A stretch of DNA of 64,000 nucleotides from Filifactor alocis ATCC 35896 (GCF_000163895.2 NC_016630.1:248001-312000), one strand, 5' to 3'. Shown: positions 18,597 through 28,150, numbered from the stretch's first letter. Program-made: numbers and translations. The notes: generated from the letters alone by a model not told the origin.

Positions 18597-20423
18597 TTGA
18601 AAAAAGAACAAATTAGAAATGTTGCAATTATCGCACACGTAGACCATGGAAAAACCACTTTAGTAGATTCTTTGTTGAAACAAAGCGGTGTGTTTAGACA
18701 AAATCAAGAAATAGAAGAACGTGTAATGGATTCCAATGATTTGGAAAAAGAACGCGGAATTACAATTCTTTCAAAAAATACAGCTGTAATGTACGGAGAT
18801 GTCAAAATCAATATTATTGATACTCCCGGACATGCTGATTTCGGTGGAGAAGTAGAGCGTATTTTAAAAATGGTAGACGGAGTGGTATTAGTTGTAGATG
18901 CATTCGAAGGGCCGATGCCTCAAACAAAATTTGTATTAAAGAAAGCATTAGAATTAAATCTTCCTTCTGTTATTTGTGTTAATAAGGTGGATAGACCGGA
19001 AGCAAGACCGAATGAAGTAGTAGATGAAGTATTGGACTTGTTTATTGAATTAGACGCAAATGAAATACAATTAGATTCACCATTTATTTTTGCATCTGCT
19101 AAAAAAGGGATTTCCGGAACGGATGCAGATCAGTTGCAAGACAGTATGAAACCATTATTTGAAGCAATTATCGAAAATATTCCATGTCCAAATGGAGATG
19201 AAGACGGGTTAACTCAAGTTTTGATTTCAACAATTGATTATAATGAGTATATCGGAAGAATCGGGATTGGAAAAGTTGAAAGAGGAAGCGTGTCTATCGG
19301 TGAAGATCTTTGGGTTTCAAACTACGAAAATCCTGATAAATCATATAAAGTCAGAATAGGAAAACTATACGAGTATGACGGATTGAAGAGGGTAGAGATT
19401 GAAGAAGCCATTACCGGAAGTATCGTTGCAATATCCGGAATCGAAGATATAGAAATTGGGGATACCATTACTTCTATCGATGATAAGCAGCCGCTTCCTT
19501 TTGTAAAAATTTCCGAACCGACATTGGCTATGACTTTTTCTGTTAATAACGGACCTTTTGCAGGTCAAGATGGAAAATATGTCACTTCCCGACAAATTCG
19601 CGCAAGACTACACAAAGAGTTGAATACAAACGTTTCTTTGAGAGTAGAAGATACCGATTCAGCTGATTCTTTCAGAGTAGCAGGGCGAGGAGAATTGCAC
19701 TTGTCTATTTTAATGGAACAAATGCGACGTGAAGGATATGAGTTGATGGTATCCAAACCGGAAGTGTTGATGAAAAAAGATAAAAATGATAAATTGATTG
19801 AACCGATTGAGAGAGTAATTATTGATGTTCCTGAAGAATTTATGGGAGCAGTAATTGAAAAATTAGGTGCAAGAAAAGGCGAAATGGTCAATATGGTACA
19901 GTCTAAGGGTGGATATACCAGAATTGAATTTTTGATTCCAACTCGAGGAATGATTGGATATCGTTCTGAATTTTTGACTGACACCAAGGGAAACGGCATC
20001 TTAAATACACTTTTTGAAGGTTACGAACCGTACAAAGGAGAAATTCCGAGAAGAAGCCAAGGTTCTTTGGTTTCTTTTGAAACAGGAACAGCTGTAGGAT
20101 ATGGGTTGTATAATGCTCAAGAACGTGGAATTTTATTTGTTTCGCCGGGAGATAAAGTTTATGAAGGAATGATTGTCGGAGAAAATGCTAAACCGATGGA
20201 TATTGATGTCAATGTATGCAAGCGAAAACAAGCCACCAATATGAGAGCGTCCGGTTCTGATGATGCTTTAAGACTATCTCCACCAAAAAAGATGTCTTTG
20301 GAGGAAGCGTTGGAATTTATAGAAAAGGATGAATTGGTAGAACTAACTCCTAAAAATATGAGAATCAGAAAAAGAATATTAGACAAACAACAAAGAGCAA
20401 AACAAAGAGCAAAAAATTTATAA
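18597..20423 (+). CDS. typA: Ribosome-associated GTPase TypA/BipA
   Basis: TypA is a translational GTPase related to EF-G and LepA that acts on the ribosome during stress and late 50S assembly. The TTG at 18597 is preferred over the in-frame ATG at 18576 because GGGG lies 6 bases before it and because family members start just before KKEQIRNVAIIAHVDHGKTT. The 608-residue product has G1 AHVDHGKTT, G2 RGITI, G3 DTPGHADFGGE, G4 NKVDRP, the beta-barrel domain II, and the TypA-specific C-terminal domain. Length is normal. A promoter lies at 18523-18531. Confidence 0.96.
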   Translation: MKKEQIRNVAIIAHVDHGKTTLVDSLLKQSGVFRQNQEIEERVMDSNDLEKERGITILSKNTAVMYGDVKINIIDTPGHADFGGEVERILKMVDGVVLVVDAFEGPMPQTKFVLKKALELNLPSVICVNKVDRPEARPNEVVDEVLDLFIELDANEIQLDSPFIFASAKKGISGTDADQLQDSMKPLFEAIIENIPCPNGDEDGLTQVLISTIDYNEYIGRIGIGKVERGSVSIGEDLWVSNYENPDKSYKVRIGKLYEYDGLKRVEIEEAITGSIVAISGIEDIEIGDTITSIDDKQPLPFVKISEPTLAMTFSVNNGPFAGQDGKYVTSRQIRARLHKELNTNVSLRVEDTDSADSFRVAGRGELHLSILMEQMRREGYELMVSKPEVLMKKDKNDKLIEPIERVIIDVPEEFMGAVIEKLGARKGEMVNMVQSKGGYTRIEFLIPTRGMIGYRSEFLTDTKGNGILNTLFEGYEPYKGEIPRRSQGSLVSFETGTAVGYGLYNAQERGILFVSPGDKVYEGMIVGENAKPMDIDVNVCKRKQATNMRASGSDDALRLSPPKKMSLEEALEFIEKDELVELTPKNMRIRKRILDKQQRAKQRAKNL

Positions 20424-20614
20424 TTTGTTTCAAAGTTTAATAACTTCACTAACCATTCAAGTTGTTTCAGTTAACACAATACTGAAAAATAGATTTCTTT
20501 CACATTACAATTTATGACATTTTAATCGAGTTTTAGTATTAGAACAGATGATAACTAATTTCTAATGTAAACGTTAGGAATTTGTAAAAAAAATGTAATA
20601 ATTTCCCTCAATTC

Positions 20615-20643
20615 TTGAAAAAGCAAGATAGCTGTAGTATTAT
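20615..20643 (+). promoter_or_regulatory. Sigma-A-type promoter for the NlpC/P60 gene
   Basis: TTGAAA (20615-20620), a 17-base spacer, then TATTAT (20638-20643), about 70 bases before the ATG at 20713. The rest of the 289-base gap 20424-20712 is AT-rich with nothing else recognisable and no clear typA terminator. Confidence 0.75.
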
Positions 20644-20712
20644 GACAATGGTTACAAAATAATTACAAAATAAAAATAGAGTAGTCTATGATTATTTTTA
20701 GGAGGATATTTT

Positions 20713-21462
20713 ATGAAAAGACACGGCAGTCTGTCAAAACGTTTGAGTGTCATATTATGTACAGGAATGTTAATTGGATTTTTACCGGGAGAAATTTCAG
20801 CAAATCAAAATATAGTTGATCCCGATGTTTCTTATTTAGCTCAAGATGAAGCGGAATTGTATTATGAAACTTCTTCAAAACAAGTAATTTCTTTACTATC
20901 AAAAGGTGATAGCGTTATTGTTACTGACAAAGGGAAAGAATATTCAAAAGTTCTACTGGAAAACGGTCAGTCAGGATATATAAAAAATGAATTGTTAACG
21001 GATAGTATTAAAGTTTCAGAAGATGAAGATTCACAAGAAGCTACTTCCAGAGGTTTGTTTCGAGATAAAAAAATTGAAAACAAAAATAGTGCTTCTCTTA
21101 TTTCTTTTGCAAAAGGGAAATTAGGTTCTCCATATTCTTATGGTTCCAGGGGACCAAATAAATTTGATTGTTCCGGTTTCGTTGGATATTCTTACGAAAA
21201 AGCTCTTGGTATAAAGTTGCCTAGAGATTCCAGATCGATGAGTGTGACAGGAGTTTCTATTAAAAAAAGTGATCTTCAAGAAGGAGATTTAGTATTTTTT
21301 CATACCGGTGGCGGAAACAGAGTTTCTCATGTAGGAATTTATATAGAAGATGGAAATTTTATTCATGCTTCTTCAGGTAATGTTCAAAAGGTAATTATCT
21401 CCAATTTGAATTTCGGATATTATGCTAAGTGCTATCATTCTGCAAAAAGAGTAATAAAATAA
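20713..21462 (+). CDS. Secreted SH3/NlpC-P60 cell-wall endopeptidase
   Basis: The ATG at 20713 has TAGGAGG just upstream. The 249-residue protein has a signal peptide (1-30, cleavage near ISA), a bacterial SH3 domain (about 37-100, wall binding) and an NlpC/P60 cysteine peptidase domain (about 125-245). The catalytic triad is visible as Cys153 in FDCSGF, His206 in VSHVGIY and His218 in FIHASSG. Such enzymes cut peptide stems of peptidoglycan during growth or separation. It is monocistronic, with its own promoter and a downstream hairpin. Confidence 0.92.
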   Translation: MKRHGSLSKRLSVILCTGMLIGFLPGEISANQNIVDPDVSYLAQDEAELYYETSSKQVISLLSKGDSVIVTDKGKEYSKVLLENGQSGYIKNELLTDSIKVSEDEDSQEATSRGLFRDKKIENKNSASLISFAKGKLGSPYSYGSRGPNKFDCSGFVGYSYEKALGIKLPRDSRSMSVTGVSIKKSDLQEGDLVFFHTGGGNRVSHVGIYIEDGNFIHASSGNVQKVIISNLNFGYYAKCYHSAKRVIK

Positions 21463-21486
21463 TTATTCAATTTCATAGATTAATGT

Positions 21487-21540
21487 AACAGACTGAATAC
21501 TGATTGATGATAAAAGTTAATCCTGGTACAGTCTGTTTTT
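21487..21540 (+). terminator. Probable terminator after the NlpC/P60 gene
   Basis: AACAGACTG (21487-21495) pairs perfectly with CAGTCTGTT (21529-21537) and is followed by a T run. The loop of 33 bases is long, which lowers confidence. Confidence 0.6.
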
Positions 21541-21587
21541 ATATTGATGAATCATTTTGGATATGAGATATAATTAGTAAAATTTTA

Positions 21588-21596
21588 TGGTATAAT
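21588..21596 (+). promoter_or_regulatory. Extended -10 promoter upstream of the topoisomerase pair
   Basis: TGGTATAAT (TG at -15/-14 plus a perfect TATAAT at 21591-21596), 53 bases before the ATG of the B subunit. No good -35 box is visible. Confidence 0.6.
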
Positions 21597-21649
21597 GTAC
21601 AGCGAAGTGTATCATGAATTACATATCAATTAGTTAGGATGTTCTATAT

Positions 21650-23632
21650 ATGAAAAAAGAAAAAAAACAAAATGTAGATTATGGAAATAATAGTATCAGT
21701 TCGTTAAAAGGTCCTGATAGAGTGAGGTTACGCCCGGCTGTTATTTTTGGGTCAGACGGAATAGAAGGGTGTCAACATGCTATGTTTGAAATTCTTTCTA
21801 ATGCCATCGATGAGGCAAGAGAAGGAAATGGGACTAAAATAAATGTTATTAGACACAGCGACTTTTCTGTTACAATAGAAGATTTCGGACGAGGTGCTCC
21901 CTTAGATTTTAATGAAAAGGAAAATAGGTATAACTATGAACTTATTTTTGAAGAGTTATATGCCGGGGGAAAATACAATACAAATCAAGGGAAAAACTAT
22001 GAGTATTCATTGGGACTAAACGGTTTAGGTTGTTGCGCCACACAATATTCTTCTGAATATATGGATGTAAAAGTAAAACGGGACGGTTATCTTTATCAAG
22101 TTCACTTCGAAAAAGGGTATAGCATCGGAGGCCTTAAAAAAGAAAAAGATTCTTCTCCCGGAACCTATACAAAAATTAAATTCAAACCGGATACAGAGGT
22201 ATTCACGGATATCAATATCACTTTAGAATTTTATTGTGACACATTAAAAAGACAAGCAGTAATAAATAAAGGGGTATCTTTTCATTTGTTTGATGAAATT
22301 TCAAACAGTGAATTCAGCTATTGTTATGAAAATGGGATTGTTGACTATGTAAACGAACTGATAGGTGACAATTATATTTCTTCTCCACACTCTGTTTCTT
22401 TAGAAACTAAAGGAAGAGATCGTGAGGACAAGCCTTTTTATAAACTCAAAGCAGATATTTGTTTTGCTTTTTCTAATGAAGCAAATCGTTTAGAATTCTA
22501 TCATAATTCCAGCTATTTGGAACATGGAGGTTCTCCTGAAAAAGCGACCAAATCTGCATTTGTGTCAGCTGTAGATTCTTATATCAAAAAATTAGGAAAA
22601 TATTATAAGAATGAAAAGAAAATTTCATTTTCAGATATAGAAGATAGTTTACTTCTTGTTATCAACTCATTTTCAACAATGACTTCTTATGAAAATCAAA
22701 CAAAAAAAGCGATTACCAATAAATTTATTCAACAAGCTTTAACAGATTTTTTGAAAGAACAGTTAGAAATCTATTTTACTGAAAACCAGCAAGAAGGTGA
22801 AAAAATTATCGATCAAATTCTTGTGAATAAGCATTCCAGAGAAAGTGCCGAAAAAACAAGAATGGCTATCAAAAGAAATTTAAAAACAACATTTGATCCA
22901 TTGACTCGTATCAAAAAATTTGTCGATTGTCGAACAAAAAATCCGGATGAAAGAGAATTGTATATTGTGGAAGGTGATTCTGCTTTAGGTTCATGTAAAC
23001 AAGGGCGAAATTCCGATTTTCAAGCAATTATTCCAATCCGAGGAAAAATATTAAATTGTTTGAAATCAGATTCTGCACGTATTTTTGCAAATGATATTAT
23101 AACTGATATTATCTCTATTCTCGGAACAGGTGTTGAGATGAACAGTAAACATCTAAAAGATATCGCTGACTTCAATATGGATAACCTTCGTTGGAACAAA
23201 ATTATTATTTGTACAGATGCCGATGTAGACGGATTTCAGATTAGAACACTCCTTTTGACAATGTTTTACATGCTGACTCCTACCCTGATAGAGAAGGGAT
23301 ATATTTATATTGCAGAATCGCCTCTCTATGAAATTTCTTCTAAAAACAAAACTTATTTTGCATATTCTGAAAAAGAAAAAGAAGCGATTCTATCTAAAAT
23401 AAAAGGTTCCTACCATGTTCAACGTTCAAAAGGACTTGGAGAGAATGAGCCGGATATGATGTGGGAAACAACAATGAATCCGGAAACAAGAAGATTAATA
23501 CAAGTAACTGAATATAATCCCGAAGATACTAAAATAGCATTTGATACTCTACTTGGAGATGATCTTCAAAGCAGAAAAGAGTATATTGAAAACTTTGGTC
23601 ATTTATATTTAGAACAAGTAGATGAAATGTAG
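21650..23632 (+). CDS. Type IIA topoisomerase B subunit (ParE/GyrB-like)
   Basis: This is the ATPase and TOPRIM subunit of a DNA topoisomerase II. The 660-residue protein has the GHKL pocket (NAIDEA; DFGRGAP; GLNGLGCC as the ATP-lid motif where classical ParE/GyrB have GLHGVG), the transducer region, and the TOPRIM motifs YIVEGDSALG, PIRGKILN and the metal-binding DADVDGFQIRT. The C-terminus LGENEPDMMWETTMNP matches the usual family end. With its partner gene 21 bases downstream it forms one unit. Several motifs diverge from standard GyrB and ParE, so I do not choose between gyrase and topoisomerase IV; a second, topo IV-like enzyme is my preferred reading. Confidence 0.85.
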   Translation: MKKEKKQNVDYGNNSISSLKGPDRVRLRPAVIFGSDGIEGCQHAMFEILSNAIDEAREGNGTKINVIRHSDFSVTIEDFGRGAPLDFNEKENRYNYELIFEELYAGGKYNTNQGKNYEYSLGLNGLGCCATQYSSEYMDVKVKRDGYLYQVHFEKGYSIGGLKKEKDSSPGTYTKIKFKPDTEVFTDINITLEFYCDTLKRQAVINKGVSFHLFDEISNSEFSYCYENGIVDYVNELIGDNYISSPHSVSLETKGRDREDKPFYKLKADICFAFSNEANRLEFYHNSSYLEHGGSPEKATKSAFVSAVDSYIKKLGKYYKNEKKISFSDIEDSLLLVINSFSTMTSYENQTKKAITNKFIQQALTDFLKEQLEIYFTENQQEGEKIIDQILVNKHSRESAEKTRMAIKRNLKTTFDPLTRIKKFVDCRTKNPDERELYIVEGDSALGSCKQGRNSDFQAIIPIRGKILNCLKSDSARIFANDIITDIISILGTGVEMNSKHLKDIADFNMDNLRWNKIIICTDADVDGFQIRTLLLTMFYMLTPTLIEKGYIYIAESPLYEISSKNKTYFAYSEKEKEAILSKIKGSYHVQRSKGLGENEPDMMWETTMNPETRRLIQVTEYNPEDTKIAFDTLLGDDLQSRKEYIENFGHLYLEQVDEM

Positions 23633-23653
23633 GTAGTTAAATAAGGAGTTTCT

Positions 23654-25855
23654 ATGAAACAAAAAACAAAAAAAAATTCTACACAGAAATATATTGAAAC
23701 GAATAAAAGAACAGAAAATATAGTGGACACATTAAAACAAAATTACATGCCATATGCTATGAGTGTTATCGTATCTCGTGCCATTCCTGAAATTGACGGA
23801 TTTAAGCCATCTCATAGAAAGTTGCTCTACACAATGTATCGTATGAATCTACTAAATGCCAATAGAACAAAATCTGCTAATATTGTCGGACAAACTATGA
23901 AACTTAATCCACATGGAGATTCTGCAATTTATGAGACAATGGTTAAATTATCGCGCGGAAACGAATCTTTATTACATCCCTATATTGATTCAAAAGGAAA
24001 TTTTGGAAAATCCACATCCAGAGATATGCAGTTTGCAGCTCCCAGATATACTGAAGCAAAGCTAATGCCTCTTTGTAAAGAACTTTTTGGTGAAATAGAA
24101 AAAAATACCGTAGATTTTGTAGATAATTATGATTCTACTATGAAGGAGCCGGTATTGTTACCTACTACTTTTCCGAATATTTTGCTAAAAGCCAACAAAG
24201 GAATCGCTGTAGGAATGGCAAGTTCCATTCCAAGTTTCAATCTATCAGAAATATGTAACTATACTATCGCATATCTTAAAGATATAAATTGTAACATGTT
24301 TGATTTTATTTTAGGTCCTGATTTTCCATCCGGAGGAGAGTTGTTGTTTGATGAAGAAGAAATGAAATCTATTTACGAAACGGGTCGTGGAAGTTTCAAA
24401 TTAAGAGGAAAATATCGTTATTTAAAAAAAGAACAACTTATCGAAATTTATGAAATACCATATACTACTACCGTAGAAGTCATCATTGAAAAAATAATAG
24501 ACCTAATCAAAGACGGTACTTTAAGAGAAATTACGGATATTCGTGATGAAACGGATTTAAATGGGCTTAAAATTACGATAGATGTTCGAAAGAATGCAGA
24601 TGTTGAATCCATGATGGGGAAAATATTTAAATACACCACTTTGGAAGATTCATTTAGTTGTAATTTTAATGTTTTGATAGATAACAAACCTAAAATATTA
24701 GGAATCAAAGACATTATTTTTCATTGGCTGAATTTTAGAAGACAATGTATTGTAAGAAGAACATTAAACGAAATGGAAGACAAGAGTAAAAGGTTATTTT
24801 TGTTACAAGGATTAGAAAAAATCATCTTGGATATTGATAAGGCAATTGCTATTATTAGAAACACAGAAAAGGAGATTGACGTCCTTCCGAATTTAATGAA
24901 TGCCTTTGCAATTGAGGAAAAGCAAGCTGAATATATCCTTGAAATAAAACTTAGAAACTTAAATAAGGAATATATCTTAAAAAAAATCAGCGAAATTAAG
25001 GAGTTGGAAGAAGAAATTACGAAATTAGAAGAAATATATCATTCCCAAAAATTACAAGATAAGCTGATTATTTCTGAGTTAAAAAAGATTATAAAAACTT
25101 ACGGTCAAGAAAGAAAAACGACCATAGTATCAAAAAAAGATGTTGTCGTATATTCAAAAGAAAATTTTACAGAAGATTATGCTGTAACGATGTTTTTAAC
25201 GAAAGACGGTTATCTCAAAAAAATACCCGAACTCTCCCTTAGAGCGTATTCTGAACAAAAATTAAAAGACAACGACTCCATTCTACAACAAATAGAAATG
25301 AACAATACAGATGTTTTTATGCTGTTATCTACAAACAACGTACTATATCAAGTAAAAGTAAGCGATTTAAAAGACACGAAAGCATCTTTACTGGGGTTAT
25401 TTCTCCCTAATTATTTAAAAATGGAAGAAAATGAAAGAATAATACAAATGATTTTTCCTGAAGAGTATGAAGGATATATGGTGTATTTTTTTGAAAATGG
25501 AAAAGTTGCTAAAATTAACTTTTCTTCTTATCAAACAAAATCGTTCCGAAAAAAATTACAAAATGTATATTCTACACAGAGTCCGTTGGTTGACTGCTTC
25601 CATATCAAGAAAGATGAAACATTTGTTATTTTTACAGATAATTATCGTTGTCTTTCTATCGACACTTCATCCATTCCTGAAAAGATTAGCAGAAGCAGTC
25701 AAGGAGTAAAAGTGATTAATCTAAATAAAAATGCAAAAGTAGAAAGAATAGAATTATTGGAAAGTGATGACAGAGAATGGGATTTTTGTAAGACAAAAAC
25801 GATTCCGTCTTCTGCAAAGAAAAATAAGCGATTGACCACAATTTCTTTCTTATAA
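23654..25855 (+). CDS. Type IIA topoisomerase A subunit (ParC/GyrA-like)
   Basis: This is the DNA-breaking subunit partnering the upstream gene. The 733-residue protein has the quinolone-region motif NPHGDSAIYETM, keeping the Ser and the acidic residue linked to drug sensitivity, and the catalytic tyrosine in AAPRYTEAKL. The winged helix, tower and coiled coil (about 430-500) are followed by a degenerate beta-pinwheel C-terminal domain without the GyrA box that defines true gyrase, which favours a decatenating topoisomerase IV. The start ATG has AAGGAG upstream. It ends in a basic tail, PSSAKKNKRL. Only 22 bases separate it from the radical SAM gene. Confidence 0.85.
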   Translation: MKQKTKKNSTQKYIETNKRTENIVDTLKQNYMPYAMSVIVSRAIPEIDGFKPSHRKLLYTMYRMNLLNANRTKSANIVGQTMKLNPHGDSAIYETMVKLSRGNESLLHPYIDSKGNFGKSTSRDMQFAAPRYTEAKLMPLCKELFGEIEKNTVDFVDNYDSTMKEPVLLPTTFPNILLKANKGIAVGMASSIPSFNLSEICNYTIAYLKDINCNMFDFILGPDFPSGGELLFDEEEMKSIYETGRGSFKLRGKYRYLKKEQLIEIYEIPYTTTVEVIIEKIIDLIKDGTLREITDIRDETDLNGLKITIDVRKNADVESMMGKIFKYTTLEDSFSCNFNVLIDNKPKILGIKDIIFHWLNFRRQCIVRRTLNEMEDKSKRLFLLQGLEKIILDIDKAIAIIRNTEKEIDVLPNLMNAFAIEEKQAEYILEIKLRNLNKEYILKKISEIKELEEEITKLEEIYHSQKLQDKLIISELKKIIKTYGQERKTTIVSKKDVVVYSKENFTEDYAVTMFLTKDGYLKKIPELSLRAYSEQKLKDNDSILQQIEMNNTDVFMLLSTNNVLYQVKVSDLKDTKASLLGLFLPNYLKMEENERIIQMIFPEEYEGYMVYFFENGKVAKINFSSYQTKSFRKKLQNVYSTQSPLVDCFHIKKDETFVIFTDNYRCLSIDTSSIPEKISRSSQGVKVINLNKNAKVERIELLESDDREWDFCKTKTIPSSAKKNKRLTTISFL

Positions 25856-25877
25856 AATAAAAAGGAGAACCATTTCA

Positions 25878-26813
25878 ATGGAACCATATTATGTTTATTC
25901 CAATTTCCTAAAGGAAAAATATGGAGAAAAAGTATATAGAATCCCAATTAACCTCCCGTTAACTTGTCCGAATCGAGATGGGAAAATCGGAGTAGGCGGA
26001 TGTACATTCTGTGGAGATGTAGGAGTAGGTTTTGAAAGTAGAAATAATCTGGAATCTGTTGAGGAGCAATTACAAAAAAATATAAACTATATAGGATCTA
26101 AATATCATGCCAAAAAGTTTATTGCTTATTTTCAAAACTATACCAATACGTATGTAGAACAATCAAAATTTGAAGAATGTATTTTATCTTCTATTAGAGA
26201 AGATGTTGTTGAAATTGCAATCTCGACAAGACCGGACTGTGTTACAGAAGAACAACTCAAATTCTTAAAAACTGTAAATGACAGATATCATATTGAAATC
26301 AATATGGAATTAGGTCTGCAAACTGTGAATTATCATACACTAAAAAATATAAACAGAGGACATACTCTGGCAGAATTTATCGATTGTATCATTCGATGTA
26401 AAAAGTATGGTTTTCAAACCACTGTGCATATGATTTTGAATCTTCCTCAAGACTCAAAAGAAGATGTGATTGAAGGCGCTAAAATTTTATCTGCTCTTGA
26501 AGTTAACGGAGTAAAACTTCATTCGCTGTATATTCCGAAAGGGAGCATAATGGCTCAAGAATATGAAAGAGGACAGTTTCAAATAGGAACTATGGAAGAT
26601 TATATCGAAAGAGTGGCATTCTTTTTAAGCTATCTATCACCTGATATTGCAATACAACGTCTTATCGGTCGTGCTCCCGAAAAAGATGTTATTTCATGTA
26701 ATTTCAATACTTCTTGGTGGAAAATAAAAGATTATATCATAGAATATATGAATCAGAACAATTTATATCAAGGATGTTACTTTAACTATTTAGGTGGAAA
26801 AATCACAAAATAA
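25878..26813 (+). CDS. Radical SAM protein, YhcC/TIGR01212 type
   Basis: The ATG follows AAAAGGAGA by a normal distance. The 311-residue protein has the family's N-terminal cluster motif, LTCPNRDGKIGVGGCTFC, whose three cysteines would bind the 4Fe-4S cluster that cleaves S-adenosylmethionine. Also visible are the ISTRPDC strand, the MELGLQTVNYHTLKNINRGH segment and the C-terminal LIGRAPEKD motif, all typical of this TIGR01212 group. The physiological substrate is not established from sequence. It is probably co-transcribed with the topoisomerase genes. Confidence 0.85.
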   Translation: MEPYYVYSNFLKEKYGEKVYRIPINLPLTCPNRDGKIGVGGCTFCGDVGVGFESRNNLESVEEQLQKNINYIGSKYHAKKFIAYFQNYTNTYVEQSKFEECILSSIREDVVEIAISTRPDCVTEEQLKFLKTVNDRYHIEINMELGLQTVNYHTLKNINRGHTLAEFIDCIIRCKKYGFQTTVHMILNLPQDSKEDVIEGAKILSALEVNGVKLHSLYIPKGSIMAQEYERGQFQIGTMEDYIERVAFFLSYLSPDIAIQRLIGRAPEKDVISCNFNTSWWKIKDYIIEYMNQNNLYQGCYFNYLGGKITK

Positions 26814-26919
26814 TTTCGTATATTATAATCATACATTACTATAAATATTCCGTTTTTTGGATAAAATTATATTTTTTATGATATTTAGAAAGAGTTTTTA
26901 ATATTTACCATTAAAAAAC

Positions 26920-26948
26920 TTGAACATTTTATAAAAAAATCGTATAAT
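26920..26948 (+). promoter_or_regulatory. Strong sigma-A-type promoter for purC
   Basis: TTGAAC (26920-26925), a 17-base AT-rich spacer, then a perfect TATAAT (26943-26948). The leader to the ATG is only about 30 bases, too short for a purine riboswitch. Confidence 0.82.
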
Positions 26949-26986
26949 CGTTTTGTGTCGAAATATCAATTTTTAAGGGGGATATT

Positions 26987-27670
26987 ATGAAAAAAATTTA
27001 TGAAGGAAAAACAAAAGATGTTTTTGACTTGGAAAACGGAAATTATTTGTTAAAATTCAAAGACGATGTTACCGGAGTAGACGGAGTATTTGATCCCGGT
27101 GCAAATGAAGTAGGTCTTAGGATAGAAGGAGCCGGAAAAGCCGGATTAAAATTAACTAAGTTTTTTTTCGAAAAGATAAATAATGCAGGGATTGCTACTC
27201 ACTATGTTGATTGTAATATAGATGAATCTAATATGACTGTTCTTCCGGCACGAGTTTTTGGAGAAGGTGTTGAGGTTATTTGTCGTTATAGAGCAGTTGG
27301 AAGTTTCTTAAGACGATATGGAAAATATGTTAAAGAAGCGACTCCATTGGATGCTTATGTAGAAGTTACACTAAAAGATGATGATAGAAATGATCCCCTT
27401 ATTACTGATGATGCTTTGGATATGCTTGGCATCTTAACAAAAGAAGAATATGCTACTTTAGTTTCTATGACAAAAAAAATCGGAGCTATCGTAAAAGAAG
27501 AATTGGCAAAAAAAGAGTTGGAACTATACGATATTAAATTTGAATTTGGAAGAGTAGGAGAAGATGCTCATATTGCTCTGATTGATGAAATATCCGGTGG
27601 AAATATGCGTGCTTATAAAAATGGAGAGTATGTAGAACCGTTAACTTTGGAGAAGATGATGCTTTCTTAA
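26987..27670 (+). CDS. purC: SAICAR synthetase (PurC), isolated gene
   Basis: PurC ligates aspartate to CAIR in purine synthesis. The 227-residue protein starts KKIYEGKTKDVF, with the EGKTK nucleotide-binding motif, and has CRYRAVGSFLRRYG, DDDRNDPLITDDALDML and LIDEISGGNMRAY at the usual places. The last motif normally reads DEISPDTCR, so this protein has Gly-Gly-Asn there, a departure in the substrate pocket. No other purine gene is in the window; the gene has its own promoter and a strong terminator. It may therefore be a salvage-linked remnant or have an altered substrate; both are inference. Confidence 0.88.
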   Translation: MKKIYEGKTKDVFDLENGNYLLKFKDDVTGVDGVFDPGANEVGLRIEGAGKAGLKLTKFFFEKINNAGIATHYVDCNIDESNMTVLPARVFGEGVEVICRYRAVGSFLRRYGKYVKEATPLDAYVEVTLKDDDRNDPLITDDALDMLGILTKEEYATLVSMTKKIGAIVKEELAKKELELYDIKFEFGRVGEDAHIALIDEISGGNMRAYKNGEYVEPLTLEKMMLS

Positions 27671-27700
27671 TGGTAAAACATTAATTGTATCTATCAAAAT

Positions 27701-27741
27701 AAAAAGAATCTTATTGATACAATATTAATAAGATTCTTTTT
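27701..27741 (+). terminator. Strong rho-independent terminator after purC
   Basis: AAAAAGAATCTTATT (27701-27715) pairs perfectly over 15 bp with AATAAGATTCTTTTT (27727-27741), with an 11-base loop and the T run inside the right arm. Confidence 0.9.
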
Positions 27742-27806
27742 CAATCTAGAAATTGAGTTAACAAAAGCATAGAAAAGAAAACATTTTATTTTATTACAAA
27801 ATATCG

Positions 27807-27846
27807 TATAATAGGTCACATATGGTGGTCTATACATAGGTCACAT
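27807..27846 (+). promoter_or_regulatory. -10 box followed by an 11-bp direct repeat, upstream of the ACT gene
   Basis: TATAAT (27807-27812) overlaps the first of two identical copies of ATAGGTCACAT (27811-27821 and 27836-27846; start-to-start 25 bases). The repeats would lie at the transcription start and in the early leader. A binding site for a regulator is plausible but unproven. Confidence 0.5.
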
Positions 27847-27880
27847 CATTTTTTATGTAAGTAGAAATGGAGGGAACAGA

Positions 27881-28150
27881 TTGAAAGCGGTAATCACAGT
27901 AATTGGAAAAGACAGAGTAGGGATAGTAAGTCAAGTTTCCCAAAAAATAGCTGAATGTCAATTGAATATTTTAGACATCAACCAAACTTTAATGGAACAA
28001 TACTTTACTATGATTATGTTGGTTAATTTGGAACAATCAAAACATGATATTGCAACATTATCAAATATTTTTTCTGATTTAGGAACAGAAATGGGACTAT
28101 CGATAAGAATTCAACACGAAAACTTATTTGACTCGATGTATCATGTATAG
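27881..28150 (+). CDS. Small ACT-domain protein (UPF0237 type)
   Basis: A single ACT domain of 89 residues, a fold that binds amino acids or other small ligands and acts as a regulatory module. The start is TTG with GGAGGG at 27869-27874, 6 bases away. KAVITVIGKDRVGIVSQVSQ with its GKDRVGIV loop and the second half ILDINQTLMEQYFTMIMLV are typical of the UPF0237/GcvR-like group. The next gene, a UPF0210 protein, follows after 15 bases; this pairing is known in many bacteria and Archaea but the function is not known to me. Confidence 0.85.
   Translation: MKAVITVIGKDRVGIVSQVSQKIAECQLNILDINQTLMEQYFTMIMLVNLEQSKHDIATLSNIFSDLGTEMGLSIRIQHENLFDSMYHV

Noticed and set aside
26814..26986. Purine riboswitch before purC
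   Set aside because: The leader downstream of the clear promoter is only about 30 bases and shows no aptamer fold.
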